Source: Sacculina carcini (taxonomy: Eukaryota; Arthropoda; Thecostraca; Sacculinidae). Taken from it: DNA of 64,000 nt. Below the pieces are notes generated by a model that was not told the DNA's origin, did not search any database, and saw nothing but the letters and a program-made list of their open reading frames with translations. Positions 46,936 to 57,498 of the stretch are shown piece after piece; positions within the stretch are counted from its first letter, which is position 1; each line of letters starts with the position of its first letter. The translations under genes and the position numbers were made by a program. The stretch is taken from contig OU696574.1 of NCBI GenBank assembly GCA_916048095.2, positions 6,359,587 through 6,423,586 of the forward strand, in the 5' to 3' direction.

Positions 46936-47112
46936 ATTTTATGTATTGACATTCACATTTATTTCTTTCACCATCACCCTTTTTAGTTCATTGTTCCATT
47001 CTTCATATTCATTGATTAATGTGCTTTAACTTTCAATAGACTGGGGGGTGCCGTATGGTCCTAGAGGCTGGTGCACCCCAAAACACAAATCAACAACAAC
47101 ACAATAACATTA
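45498..47112 (+). mobile_element. RNase H LINE copy C, 3' part
   Basis: 5'-truncated in the RT (starts ttcacagctgagaaccac). It runs through the RT end, RNase H and CCHC-type motif, then the 3' UTR with the family end ggctggtgcaccccaaaaca and a (CAA)n-rich tail to about 47,112. It abuts the 3' coding end of an LTR fossil. The tail differs from copy A, which ends in a GAAC-type repeat. Confidence 0.9.
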
Positions 47113-47550
47113 ACATCAATATTGAAATAGTTGACGCAGCGCAGGATTGGCTCGTAACAAACGCACATCAGAGCGACTAGGCAAGTCATTCGGTTGTTCA
47201 CTCACTTGCACCGGTTCAACAACTCTTTCAGGCTGAACTGCAGCAGGCAGAACTGTCACGAGAGCCGGACGCCGCTCTTCTTCCTGCTGCTGCTTCTGCT
47301 GCACACCAGGCGACACACTGACAGCCACGCGTCGATTGCACGGACTCAGACTTCTCACGTGACGAGGCACTCCGTCGACTTCGACGCTGAGCTGAGAGGC
47401 CACACCAGTCACAGTGCCGATGTGTGACCTGGTGTGACAACTTGTACCTCGCTGCCGAACCCACACAACATCTCCAAGTTTGAACCTGCAGCGCACAGAA
47501 GCGTTGTTAACTCGAGCGTTGCCAAAATGTGACGGCGTCGGTATCGGCCG

Positions 47551-49623
47551 CTACCGCACGCGATATTTATATATTTGCATGGCAGGCGCGGAACTGTCTG
47601 TGCGGCTGTCCTTTGGAGTCATGTTGTACCAATGTACAGCTTCCGATACAGAACAGTTCGACCTAGCAGCGATTGTTTTGATGGTGCGATGGCTGCGCTC
47701 AGCGATGGCATTTCCAGTGGGCTCATATGCGCACCGAAAAATCAAATTTACACCCCATTTTTCGAGCATGCTTCTTAAAGCAGCGCTGCGAAACACAGTT
47801 GCGTTATCGGCCAGAACTTCCGCTGGTGGACCGCGCTCATGAAAAATGTTCTCCAATTGCAATATGACATTCGCACTGTCTTGCTGTTTCAGGTGACGCA
47901 ATAGTGAGAATCGCGACGGGCCACAGTCGATCACAGTGAGGTAATGGTGAAGCCCTGCGTGCGTCACGTCGATGGCCAGGCGATGCCAGTTGCGCTTTAC
48001 GTGCAGCTTGCCTGCTGCCCACCGCACAGGAGCAGGATCAACTGACTGGCATGCATCACAATTTCTCACCACCGTTGGGACCATCCTTCTGCTCACACAC
48101 GGGTCTTTCTTCTTCGAGAAATACAGTGTTCGCTTCTCACCAGGGTGACCAGAGGCCTCATGCACGGCTCGCACGACAGCGAGAGGATCATGCGGTGAAG
48201 TACACCGTGCTGTCGCTGCTGCTGCCACTGTCACGGCTGAATTAGGTTGCTTTCTCAGCCAGGCGGTGGGCACACGAGTCAGCTGGTCCGCCAGATTGCA
48301 ACTTGAGCTGACGAATGCGACGTTAATGTCCAACTGGTACTCCGCCACCAGAGACGTGAGAACAGACAACCTCCTGCGAATAAGTATTTCACTGGCGGCT
48401 TTTGTTTGAAGTCTCGATTGCCCACTCAATGCGTTGCTTATCCAGTGGAAGACTGTGCGGGAATCAGTAACTAGACTGAATTTTTTCAGCTTCCAAATAA
48501 GCGCCAGGTTCACACCTTTGACAGCAGCATCGAGTTCCGCCATATTAATATGAGCCGCATCCTCAGTGTGCAACCAGCATCCGTCTTCAATCACTGACCC
48601 GCCGATCTCCAATACCGCACCCATAGCCAATGAACTGGCATCGGTCCAAACAGTGGCCTCTCCATCAACCACATCCCAGCGTCCAGCTGCAGGATCAGCA
48701 TCTTTCACACGGGCCAATATTTCTTCCAGCATTTTGCGGACTTCTCCACCGTCATGCAGCTTGTCATCCCAGCTTGCAGTTGCAGCATTTGCTCGACGCG
48801 TGATGTATGCTGCCGCCAAACGCAACCAGCCACACAGTGACATGTGCCCTGTCAGTTTGCCACAAACTGAAAACACGTTCCGGCGTGTGAGAACATCCGG
48901 TATGTCACCAACACAGTTGTCACGGCGCCAACGCAGATGACGACCATGGCTGTCCACTCTGACACCAAGGTCACGAGCGCCGTCTCGCAGTCTCTCGGGA
49001 GCTTTACACACGAGGCCGTATTTTTCCAGGTGTGCAACCACCTTGTCCGCACCAACGACATTCGCGTTCACAAGCACATCGTCGATGTAGGAAGTCGGAG
49101 CCTGAAATACAGTTGGGTCCTGTTTAAACACAGTCTCCAGTACGGCTTGCATCACCAATGGGGCGGCGTTGAGACCGAATCCGAGTCGCGTGAGACAAAA
49201 ACGGCGGCCCTCGAAATTGACGTTTTGAAAAGGCCACAAGTCGGAGCTCACGGCGATTTGCAAATATGCCTTTCTCAAGTCGATTAACACCGCACTGCCT
49301 CCAACACGTTTCCACAGACGAATTTTGTCGGCACAAACGTCACTGTTGACAGTGAATGGATTTATGAACTCATTGAGCTCTCTGAAGTCAAGGACTGGTC
49401 TGGTTTTTTGCTTATTATTTTGAACGACAGCCATTAGGGGAATTAACGCTTTCGCAGGTCCGTGCTCTCGTTCATCATATCGTTGCAGCCAGCCACGCTT
49501 GATCCAGTCCGATACTTCTCTACGGTTTTCCATTCGAACACTGGGCTTCATGGCGTATTCACGAACTTTATTTTTAAGAACACCTGGTGCCGTCCGTCCG
49601 CCCATTTCCACGCAGCTGTACAC
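47551..49623 (-). pseudogene. Pol fossil: RT, RNase H and integrase
   Basis: One long open stretch of about 690 codons. RT blocks come first (VLDFRELN, DLRKAYLQI, RLGFGLNAAP, SYIDDVLV). An RNase H follows with TDASSLAMG, NMAELDA and TDSRTVFHW, then a finger (HPGEKRTLYF and NCDACQS). The integrase core has AIDVTHAGLHHYLTVIDC, ERGPPAEVLADNATVFRS and GNAIAERSHRTIKTIAARS. The same lineage supplies the fossils at 8.4-9.0 and 23.8-25.0 kb. Confidence 0.85.
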
Positions 49624-50057
49624 TGTTTCTTGTCAGCACTGAACTTTGCTGTAAAGTCTTGTCGTTCAATGACAAGGTCGGTCGGTTTACCCGGCATTCT
49701 ACCAGAAGCATCAGCTGCTCCAGCCGTGTACTTAGTTCCTGCTGTAGCGTCACAGTGCACACCAAGTCTCACATTACCCTCGCCACTGATGCACACACCA
49801 CCGTAGGACGCTATGCCATTCATACCCAACACAAATTCAAAATTCAACGGTTTGAAGCTGACAAACATTGCTTCAACAAATTTTTGGTGAATTAGCAGCA
49901 CTTTGTAAGCATACCGTTATCCTGCCAAGGCTCCTATGCTTGGTGCCGTCTACAGTTACAATGGTGCAAAAATATGGTTCCCATGAACCACAGCACGACT
50001 GATGAATTATACACTAGGAGCAGCCTGAGTCGACGAGTACAGATTTCTCACAATCAT

Positions 50058-50898
50058 TTACTCGTATGAGTGTCGTGGGTAACGCGTCATTGGCAAACGA
50101 GAAGACGCCGTCGCCCACGCGTCTTCTCGCTGTCCGTTTCCCAAACATTGTGCAGTAGAATGGCCTTTAACGCCACAATTTAAGCAGTAAACATTTCTCG
50201 GCTTATGACGGCTATTATAACGCATATTTGACTTGTGGCTTTTCTCACTCAACTGATTGCACGTTTGTGCGCATTTGAATGACTGTTCTTTGGTGGCATT
50301 GACACAGGAACAACTGCCACAATGGCGGTCACTCATCACTGAGGTGGAACCAGACATACCTGCAATGGCGGCGTCTTCGTCAGCAAATATGCCGCGAGCG
50401 CTCTCCACCAGCTGAGACACGGTCATTTCAGATATTCGAGCGCTGGCACGGAGTGTTCGACGCTCGTAGTCAGGCAGACCGTGGACGAAAGCGCTGTTTA
50501 TCGCTCTTTCCTCAGTCCACCAGCGAGCTGAGCGAGTTGTTTTATATCCGCAAGATACGCGTCAACCGGTTCTCCAGACTGTAGTCGACGCGTCACCAGC
50601 TGAACATAAGCAGAAAATGAATCGACCTCGAACGCCTTCACCAACGCTCGCTGAACTTGATCCATATCAAGTTTGCTTTGATCCGAAAGCTGGTCATACA
50701 CTCTGTATGCCTTTCCTGTGAGTCGAAGTGGGATGACGGCAGCAACAAACGACACGTTGTACAATCTGCATATACAATGCAACTTGCTGAACCATTCAGA
50801 CACGGAGCAATCATCATTGCCTCTGAACTCCAGAATAACTTTGATGTCGAACGCCATCGCACCAGGAGCAACACTCTCAGACTTGGACATTGAGCCGA
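50058..50898 (-). pseudogene. Gag fossil of the same element
   Basis: Starts near 50.89 kb (MSKSESVAPGAMAFDIKVIL). The capsid-like region has DCSVSEWFSKLHCICRLYN and LTGKAYRVYDQLSDQ. A CCHC knuckle follows (CLNCGVKGHSTAQC near 50.16 kb). The start codon lies about a dozen bases inside the LTR edge. Broken. Confidence 0.8.
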
Positions 50899-50905
50899 AA
50901 TAGCT

Positions 50906-51013
50906 TGTAATAAGTGCACACACACTCAACTCGCGCAGCACAGTATATCCTCCCACAGTCAAACCACCAACACGACTCCTCGCTCACACCGTGACACACG
51001 GGAGTACACACGG

Positions 51014-51045
<32 letters not shown>

Positions 51046-51128
51046 GCCTCACCCGCCGCAGCAGCCAATCAGCAGCGAGCCGGTCACTCGCTCGCCGCCG
51101 CGGGGCATGAACAATTCACGGCGTGACA
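50906..51128 (-). repeat. LTR of the 47-51 kb element
   Basis: In element sense it runs from TGTCACGCCG to CACTTATTACA, about 223 bp, with a (TG)n run. The gag leader AGCTATTTCGGC follows directly. Only one LTR is present, so the boundary relies on TGT...ACA ends and comparison with 9022. Confidence 0.55.
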
Positions 51129-51199
51129 ATCATACATACATACAAACACAGTACACAACACGAGCATAAACGTGAATCACACACAATATCACTCCATGC

Positions 51200-51555
51200 A
51201 CATAAAGCTACAATCTTGAATAGCGCCAAATCAGAGTTCGTAGCTTTTCATCTTCCACTTCTTCCATTTCCTTTTAGTGAAGCTGTGCGTGATTTTGGTG
51301 TGGTGTTTGACTCTACTGTTTCCTTATCTTCGAATATTACCTCAGTTGCCAGAACCTGTCGTTTCATCGTACGATCTTTGTATCCTATCCGTCCTTTCCT
51401 CGATCGACAGTCTGTAATTAAACTTGTTATTTTCATCATTGATTACTGTTGTTCTCTATATTTCACGTTCCTCATTATTCTTTCCGTGTTCTCCAGCGAA
51501 TAATACACCAGTCGTGTTGGTTTGCCCTATCTACTGTTCCTTGCCGGCATACTTC
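51200..51555 (+). mobile_element. L2-like LINE, part before the mariner
   Basis: Reads AKSEFVAFHLPLLPFPFSE, RDFGVVFDSTVSLSSN, ARTCRFIVRSLYPIRPFLD: the L2 RT C-terminal region. It is cut by the mariner at a TA and continues at 52876. Confidence 0.8.
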
Positions 51556-51557
51556 TA

Positions 51558-52873
51558 CAGGGTGCGGCACAGAAACTTGCTGATCTGTAACCGTCGCCTT
51601 GTGGCGAGGAGTACTGAGGTATAGGCGAGTCCATCTTCATTGGAAAAGGGAAGTTCTGACTTTTTTTCTATCCTCTACAGTCACCATCATACATTGATCC
51701 AAGCAGGAGTGTGCGTTTGCTTGCGAGGGTTACTTTTCCAACGTTCGTTCCATTGTCGCTACTCAACGTGCCTTCCGTACTCGCTTCAATATTCATCGTG
51801 CAGGTCCCGTGCCTGGCCGGCAATCAATTGTGTCGTGGGTGAAAACATTCAGGCTGAGTGAAAGTGTGATAAAACCGGGTCAGGAGGTCATCAGACAGCC
51901 AGAACTCCAGAAAATGTTGAAAGGGTGAGAGTCATTCATCAGATCTCCTCGGCGCTTGGCGCGGAAACACGCAGCTGCTCTGGGAATGTCTGACCGCACA
52001 GTGAGACGAATTCTTCACCAATATCTCAATTTTCATCCCTAAAAAATGGTTGTAGCGCAGGAGCTGGGTGAACGCGAGTTAGATTGTCGCCGAAATGCAT
52101 GTGAAGCGCTCCGTGAAACCCTTTCTCATGACGCGCTGGTTTTTTGTAGTGATGAAGCTCACTTTCATATTTCTGGCTGTGTGAACAAGCAAAACATGCG
52201 TTATTGGAGCGCTAACAATCCACATGAACTTCATCAGAGGCCACTCCATTGTGAACGTGTCACTGTGTGGTGTACAGTTCCAAGAGTAGGGATAATTGGT
52301 ACTTACTTTTTCGAAGAAAATGGAAGCACTGTTACGGTGAATGCAGTTCGCTACAGGGAGATGATTGCAACCTTTCATCTCCCAAACCTGGAACAAATGG
52401 ACATTGGTAATGTGTGGTTCCAACAAGATGGAGCCACGGCACACACAGCGCGAGGGACAATGAAACTTTTGTGGGAGCATTTTTCCGAGCGTCTCATATC
52501 CTTGAGATGTGATCTTCTGTGGCCTGCGCGCTCGCCTGATTTGTCTCCATGTGGTTTTTATGGGGCTAACTGAAATCCATCGTCTATGCGGTTGACCCAC
52601 AGACCCTACTTCCTTAAAGGACAACATTCGCCGAGCCATCGCCGACATAACCGTCGATATGCTCGAAAGAGTGAAAGAAAACTTCAAGAATCGGATAGCC
52701 CGGTGCATTGACAATGGAGGCAATCACTTGGTCCATGTGATCTTTAAAGTAGTTTAATAAATATTCAAAGAATGTAAGATGGTATGTGAAACAAATTATA
52801 ACAACATCATAACTATTTTGATTTTATTAACCGTTCAAATCAGCAAGTTTCTGTGCCGCACCCGCAAGTGCTG
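51558..52873 (+). mobile_element. mariner-like DNA transposon (DD41D type)
   Basis: 1.3 kb. The TIR gggtgcggcacagaaacttg starts at 51560 and its complement ends at 52863. A TA dinucleotide lies on each side (51556-51557 and 52874-52875), and the host L2 resumes beyond. The right end carries about 8 extra bases between the TIR and TA. Length and TA target fit Tc1/mariner. Confidence 0.85.
51700..52760 (+). pseudogene. mariner-like transposase, DD41D, inactivated
   Basis: The N-terminal part appears in several frames (helix-turn-helix wording ARKHAAALGMSDRTVRRIL near 51,970-52,025, interrupted by stops). The main frame at 52046-52573 (175 codons) has the first acidic block CSDEAHFHISG and the second WFQQDGATAHTA. 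Forty-one residues after that second Asp comes SPDLSPCG, where a third Asp is expected but Gly is found. A frame change follows at once. The C-terminal part (IRRAIADITVDMLERVKEN, CIDNGGNHLVHVIFKVV) lies in another frame to about 52,759. Spacing suits the DD41D (rosa/VISITOR-like) group. Not functional. Confidence 0.85.
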
Positions 52874-52875
52874 TA

Positions 52876-53165
52876 ATTTTTTCCTTGAGCTCTGTTGGCG
52901 TCCCATAATTCCTCGTATCCACTTCCGTATGTGCTATCTTGCTTACAAGTTCTTACATGATTCCCAGCAGCCTGCGTATCTCTCTAGTTTTTCCAAGTAT
53001 CTCAAGTCTCTGTAGTTATTTTTGTATATTCTGATTTCATTCCCTGCCCTTGTAACTGTGTTAAAGAGTGCTTTGTAATTCATCGTTGCGAATGTTTTCC
53101 ATTTTTCCATTGATCTGTGTACGCGCATTTGTATATTTATACGTGCTATAACAAATACATGATGA
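52876..53165 (+). mobile_element. L2-like LINE 3' end after the mariner
   Basis: Reads LCWRPIIPRIHFRMCYLAYKF and HDSQQPAYLS. A ~150-bp end follows with gtgctataacaaatac and an (ATG)n tail near 53,160. The central piece of the C-terminal region is missing, so this copy is internally shortened. Confidence 0.8.
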
Positions 53166-53866
53166 TGATAATTTGTTCATAGGTGTTCAACTAGCTCGTT
53201 TTTTATCAATATTTATCGATGTCTCATGAACATGTTACAGCATGTCGATTTTATATTCTTCTGAGTGTTTCCACAGAGGCTGATAACTTGTGATGCTGCG
53301 ACGATGTCGAGCATTTCCTAGAATGCGTTCGCTTTCATGCTCGTCTGAAAATTTGTATGGGAAGCAAGTGAAGTTTTCTATATCAACTCCTCAGCTATTT
53401 GCTGAGTTCAACCCCCGGCGTGCACTGGTCCTTTCAAAGATTACACGATATGAATATGAAAGACGGCGCCATCCTGATCTTTGCGAGGTGATGTTCATTA
53501 GCTTCTGTCAATATTTAATGGGTTTTCTCCTTGGTTTAATTGTCGCGTGGCTTGTGTTTTGTGACTACTCAAATTATCCACTTGCTAACTGATGTAACAT
53601 GTATTAATGCTAATATAATATGTGCATATGTATTGCTGTTTCTGTGTCGGCAGGGTCAGCTGGAGGATTTGTTAAAACAGCGAGGCTCTGATTATAGCAT
53701 GTTGCTATATCATCATTATGTTCACAAAGGGTGCGAGAAAACTCTGGTGCAAGCACTTGCGGAATGTGGACTTGATACCAAACTCGTCTCAAGGTGATAA
53801 GTGTTCTTATGTTCTTGTGTTCTTTATGTGCTTTTAGGGATTCAAGGATGACAGTCTCGCTTGCAC
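53166..53866. other. Stretch without identified element, possible host exon inside
   Basis: A frame near 53,300 reads DDVEHFLECVRFHARLK, like the zinc end of some LINE RTs. A frame at 53290-53592 has one hydrophobic segment (LMGFLLGLIVAWLVF). The exon-like stretch at 53654-53793 is listed separately. Confidence 0.4.
53654..53793 (+). CDS. Possible internal exon of a host gene
   Basis: An acceptor-like tract tgctgtttctgtgtcggcag ends at 53653, and a donor-like aag/gtgata follows 53793. Between them lie 140 bp open in the frame that reads GQLEDLLKQRGSDYSM and KGCEKTLVQALAECGLDTKL. The ...TLVQALAECGL... end is reminiscent of the last helices of death-fold domains, a weak likeness only. The piece is short, no neighbouring exon is recognised, and it lies between transposable elements. 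It may equally be chance or an unknown element. Confidence 0.25.
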
Positions 53867-54363
53867 TGTACCAGGCGGAATCAGGCCCATGTCGGGTGAA
53901 ATAATTACTTAATTGTATCAGTGATCAAAATGACGTTCGAGAATCTGTATTCTACGAATGCAAATAACTGAAAACACAAATAACACTCAAATGAAAGGTT
54001 ACCAACGAGAAAACACTGCTACACAATGGATCAAACGCCCAACTGAATGCTTCCTGAGATTTGCATGTCTAACAGTAGAATATATAATCAGACATTGAAC
54101 CTCGTTTATATCAAGTGATTCACAATAACGGTTTGCTTAGTTAACATCGTTTATGTTACAAGTAACTAAACTATGCAAAATACAACAAGAATGATACTCA
54201 CACAACCAAAACACAAATCAACAACAGGAAAATCATCGGTGCACCCCAAAACACAAATCAACAATAACAACCAATACGAATACACGTGAACGATTGACTG
54301 ACTCAACTCACTCTTGTCGCATCAGCGTATCTCTCAACTAGTGTTGCCTAGTCTTATTCTACA
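53867..54363 (-). repeat. 3' LTR of the gypsy fossil
   Basis: 497 bp. In element sense it starts TGTAGAATAAG and ends CCTGGTACA. It contains two very short runs identical to the RNase H LINE 3' end (54205-54224 and 54238-54271). Confidence 0.7.
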
Positions 54364-54381
54364 TCCCCCCATTTTTTCTGA
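54364..54381 (-). other. Polypurine tract
   Basis: The minus strand reads CAGAAAAAATGGGGGGA directly before the LTR start TGTAGAAT. Confidence 0.75.
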
Positions 54382-54414
54382 CCGAGAAGTGGATATAGTG
54401 AGGTAGAGAAAAAC

Positions 54415-57400
54415 TCAGAATGTAACATAGTCACGGAGGTGAGCAGGCGTTTGACGTGCCCGTTGAGATCGCCCTAACGGAGCGTCGCGTGGTGTTGATT
54501 CCACTGGCGGAAGCTGATTGGGACTCGGTACGTCCTCACGCTCAGATGATGTCTCGGGTTGTGATACCGTTCTGTCGTGAACCTCCGGTTCGGCCGGTCC
54601 AACACACTTCTCACGTGCCGATGACTCTCCCGTCGACGCAGATGTTTCCAGTAGTGGTTGGAAGCCATGTGACGATCGTTTCCATGTTGTTGTTTCCAGT
54701 GGCGGTGGTGACTGTGGCCTGTCAATCTTGAATTCGCGGATTTTCCGCAAATATTGCCGGTTGCGTAAAGTTAGTCTGCCGGATCCGTCCACCTTCACTA
54801 GATATTAATGAAACGGCTTCGCTTCCACGACAACACCCGTTATGTCCCAGCGCCGGCTGTGGTTGCCGGTTTGGTTTTGGAGAATAACGGAATCGCCTGG
54901 CTGCAGATCTGCCAGGACCCGGGTGTTCTGGTGGAGTGTGTCCACTTGCGCAGCGAACCGATTATGTAGTGCAACCTCGCGCTGGTACCATGCTCCTCGC
55001 CATGTGGGATGGACTGCAGAGCTTGACAACACCTGCGTTCGAGGAACCACCGGCAGTAGATCGCGTCGGTTGATGCCAAAGATGATCTGGGACGGTGACA
55101 TACCTGTATCTGCGTCGGGGGTGTTGCGGTATTGTAGAATACCCGCTGTGACTGTTTCAGTGTCGATGTTTCCATCGTGGTCTGTGTTTGATGTTATCCG
55201 CCGTTTCATTTATCTTACAGCCACCTCAGCACGGCCGTTCGACTGCGGGTGGTAGGCTGATGACAGACGGTGGAGGACGCCCCATCGCTCCAGTAATTGA
55301 GTTGTGTCATTGGCGACAAATTCCGGGCCACCATCGGTACTGAGTTTTTCGGGCACTCCGAAGATCGCAAAATATTTCACCAGCGCTTTTGTGGTAGCAC
55401 CAGCGCCTAATCTGGATCTGATGATGTGGGGCCATCCGCTAAACCACAATGACGAGGTAGTTGACCCCTCGTAGAGAAAAGAAGTCGGCCGCCACAGCTT
55501 GGAACGGTATACTTGTAACAAATGGCTTAACGGGTGGCATTCGCGGTTGTGTCGGGGTCATGCGCCAACAATCGATACATTCGGCTAGGATGGCTTCGAT
55601 GTCCTTTGTGATTCCAGACCAGAACACTGATGCACAGGCGCGGCCCAGCATTTTGCCTGCGCCTTGGTGTGCAGCGTGTAGGGCCTTTGAATGTTGGGGC
55701 GGAGTGTCACTGGTATGACAATACGCTGTCCCATCACGACTGCGCCGTCGATGCTGGAGAGTTCGTCGCGATACTGTCAGTACTCCTGCAAATGTTTTTG
55801 AAGGTGGTCACGGGCAGAAGGGAATCCGTCTTCTATCAGCGGAATCAGGTCTTGAAGACGTGTGTCGGCTACTGTGTGCTCTCTAACACGTTCCCACGTG
55901 ACAGCTTCAAACGAAGTTGCCGCGGATTTCACCGAAACGACCACACACTGCTCCATGTTGTCAGGCTCGAGGTCCGCACAGGGTTGATCACTGATGCACG
56001 GCCCGTGATTATTAGCAGCTTCGTTACACGGGTATCGTGAGGTGGCGTCTGCAGACGGTATAGATACGCCGAGTACATGCACGATGTCGTAACGCCACAT
56101 GAGTGATCGTTGTTTTAGGCGAAACAAACGAGGGTTGGTAATGGCGTCTAGTGATTTATTGCCGAGGATTTTCACCAGCGACTTGTGATCCGTCATGATA
56201 TTAAGTTTGGAGCATCCCAGTGTAAAGAATGTACTGTCCTCGAGGGCCCAGGTTACTGTTAGAGCCTCTCCTTTGATGGGAGCGTAACGTTGTTCAGCCG
56301 GTCTTAAAAGTCTGGATCTCGCTAGTGTGGTTCTCCAGCCATTTGTACAGCAGCCGGGTAAGGCGTATGCGGAGTCACAGTGATTTTGGTGTAGCCAATA
56401 TTCAACACCGGTCTTGGAATAGTCCGGGTTGAGACATGTTGGCCGTAGTGGGTCGAATATTTCTACCCCATTTCCAATATTTTTTTAATATTTCCTCTTT
56501 GGACCGCTGAAATGCCGTCTCCAGAGTGGAATCCCAGTGGAACGGTGTTCTCGGACTCAGCAATGTTTTGATTGGTTTATTTGTTTGGTTGGTTTCAGCA
56601 GGCTCATTTAGGAATGATCTACAATAATTTTTAGTACGAGCATAAAATACAAATGAATTATTACATATGCTTAAATCTCACAAACTATGTTCCAATGCAG
56701 AATACGTGGTGTCATGAAAACAATATCGGAACACAATGACATGCTCGGCCAGACAAAGATATGAACATATTTGTTATATCTGCGCGCCACTTGGTGCTAC
56801 CACGCATTCAAGATACGAGTGAGACGCTATGCCTGCGGGCCGGACTAGGCTACGCTCATGTGGCATCTGGTGGTGAAGCAAGAAAGCTATTATCGGACTT
56901 AAAGACACACACAAGCCCCACAGTGGCATTAAGGATGTGGTGCGGCCATAGTGAGATACCTGGTTCACTAGGCCGAATCATGCTCTGATGTGGGTGATGT
57001 TTTTTGTCGAGGGAACTTCGCAATCATTTCCAGATATTTGGGTAACGGACGGACTTCGTGGTCGTTGATTTTAAATCCTGCGAAGTTTACCTCTCACGAT
57101 GAGAACTGGAATTTACCCGGATTCAAGATGATATTACTACCCACCAATGTTAGATAGTCTATAATACGCCACCAGTGCTGTTTCACGGGGGAATCCCACA
57201 ACAGAGTATCGTCGATACATTTGGTTTTGCGTACCACATCAGCGATAATGGTGTCGTATCTGTGTGTATGCGTCTTGGGAGGCTTCGAACCCCATGGGTG
57301 ATTGCTTATAACGATACCTGCCTTCTGCGGTGATGAATGTTGTTGTGTGGCGATCCTCGGGACGAATTTCGATTGAATGATACCCGTTCCAGGCATCGGT

Positions 57401-57498
57401 AACTGTTTAAATTGTGTTCGGTGGAAGAGCTCGTCCCTGTCGTGCTGGTGGTACCGTGTGGTGTGTCTCCCGTTTGCAGTGCCTGTTGAGGCTTTGCA
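54415..57498 (-). pseudogene. Pol fossil of the gypsy element
   Basis: Parts in element order: an RT core from 57.5 to 57.0 kb (SLNRHCKRETHHT, CIDDTLLWDS), the RT/RNase H connection to 56.2 kb (NQVSHYGRTTSLM, then TPFHWDSTLE beyond the insertion), an RNase H end near 56.0-56.2 kb, an integrase finger (CIDCWRMTPTQP near 55.58 kb), the core at 55.5-55.2 kb, and a C-terminal domain (GDSVILQNQTG near 54.87 kb) with a basic tail. Several breaks. An IDD-type RT box with this wording is known from cnidarian and other invertebrate gypsy elements. Confidence 0.85.
56566..56928 (-). mobile_element. Unclassified ~360-bp insertion in the gypsy pol
   Basis: Interrupts the RT-RNase H region between recognisable blocks. 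On the minus strand it contains ggcgcgcagatataacaaatatg, like the 3' terminus of L2 elements (gcgctataacaaatac). It may be a SINE using an L2-type tail. No box B seen. Boundaries approximate. Confidence 0.4.

Larger units (their letters stand above)
47113..51128 (-). mobile_element. LTR retroelement fossil with gag, protease, RT, RNase H and integrase
   Basis: Minus-strand order: LTR 50906-51128, gag about 50.88-50.06 kb, a protease-like LVDSGC near 50.03 kb, RT with YIDDVLV near 49.08 kb, RNase H, integrase core near 47.8 kb, and a basic tail ending at 47.12 kb. A long stretch from 49.62 to 47.55 kb is open. The 3' LTR is missing: a LINE copy lies where it should start. RT wording (RPVLDFRELNEF, LIDLRKAYLQI, CLTRLGFGLN) marks a lineage near gypsy/BEL that I cannot name. 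Broken, with several breaks. Confidence 0.85.
53867..57498 (-). mobile_element. Ty3/gypsy LTR retroelement fossil
   Basis: 3' LTR 53867-54363, a polypurine tract beside it, and pol on the minus strand from about 54.4 to 57.5 kb, where a LINE insertion cuts off the upstream part. RT wording includes HHTVPPARQGRALPP, KTKCIDDTLLWD and FAGFKI-type blocks. RNase H has MTDHKSLVKILGNKS. Integrase has STDGGPEFVAN and AYHPQSNGRAEVAVR. Broken, with several breaks, and interrupted by a ~360-bp insertion near 56.6-56.9 kb. Confidence 0.85.

Noticed and set aside
56761-56988. 75-codon plus-strand frame in the gypsy pol insertion as a gene
   Set aside because: No recognisable domain; part of it is antisense to RT wording of the surrounding fossil.
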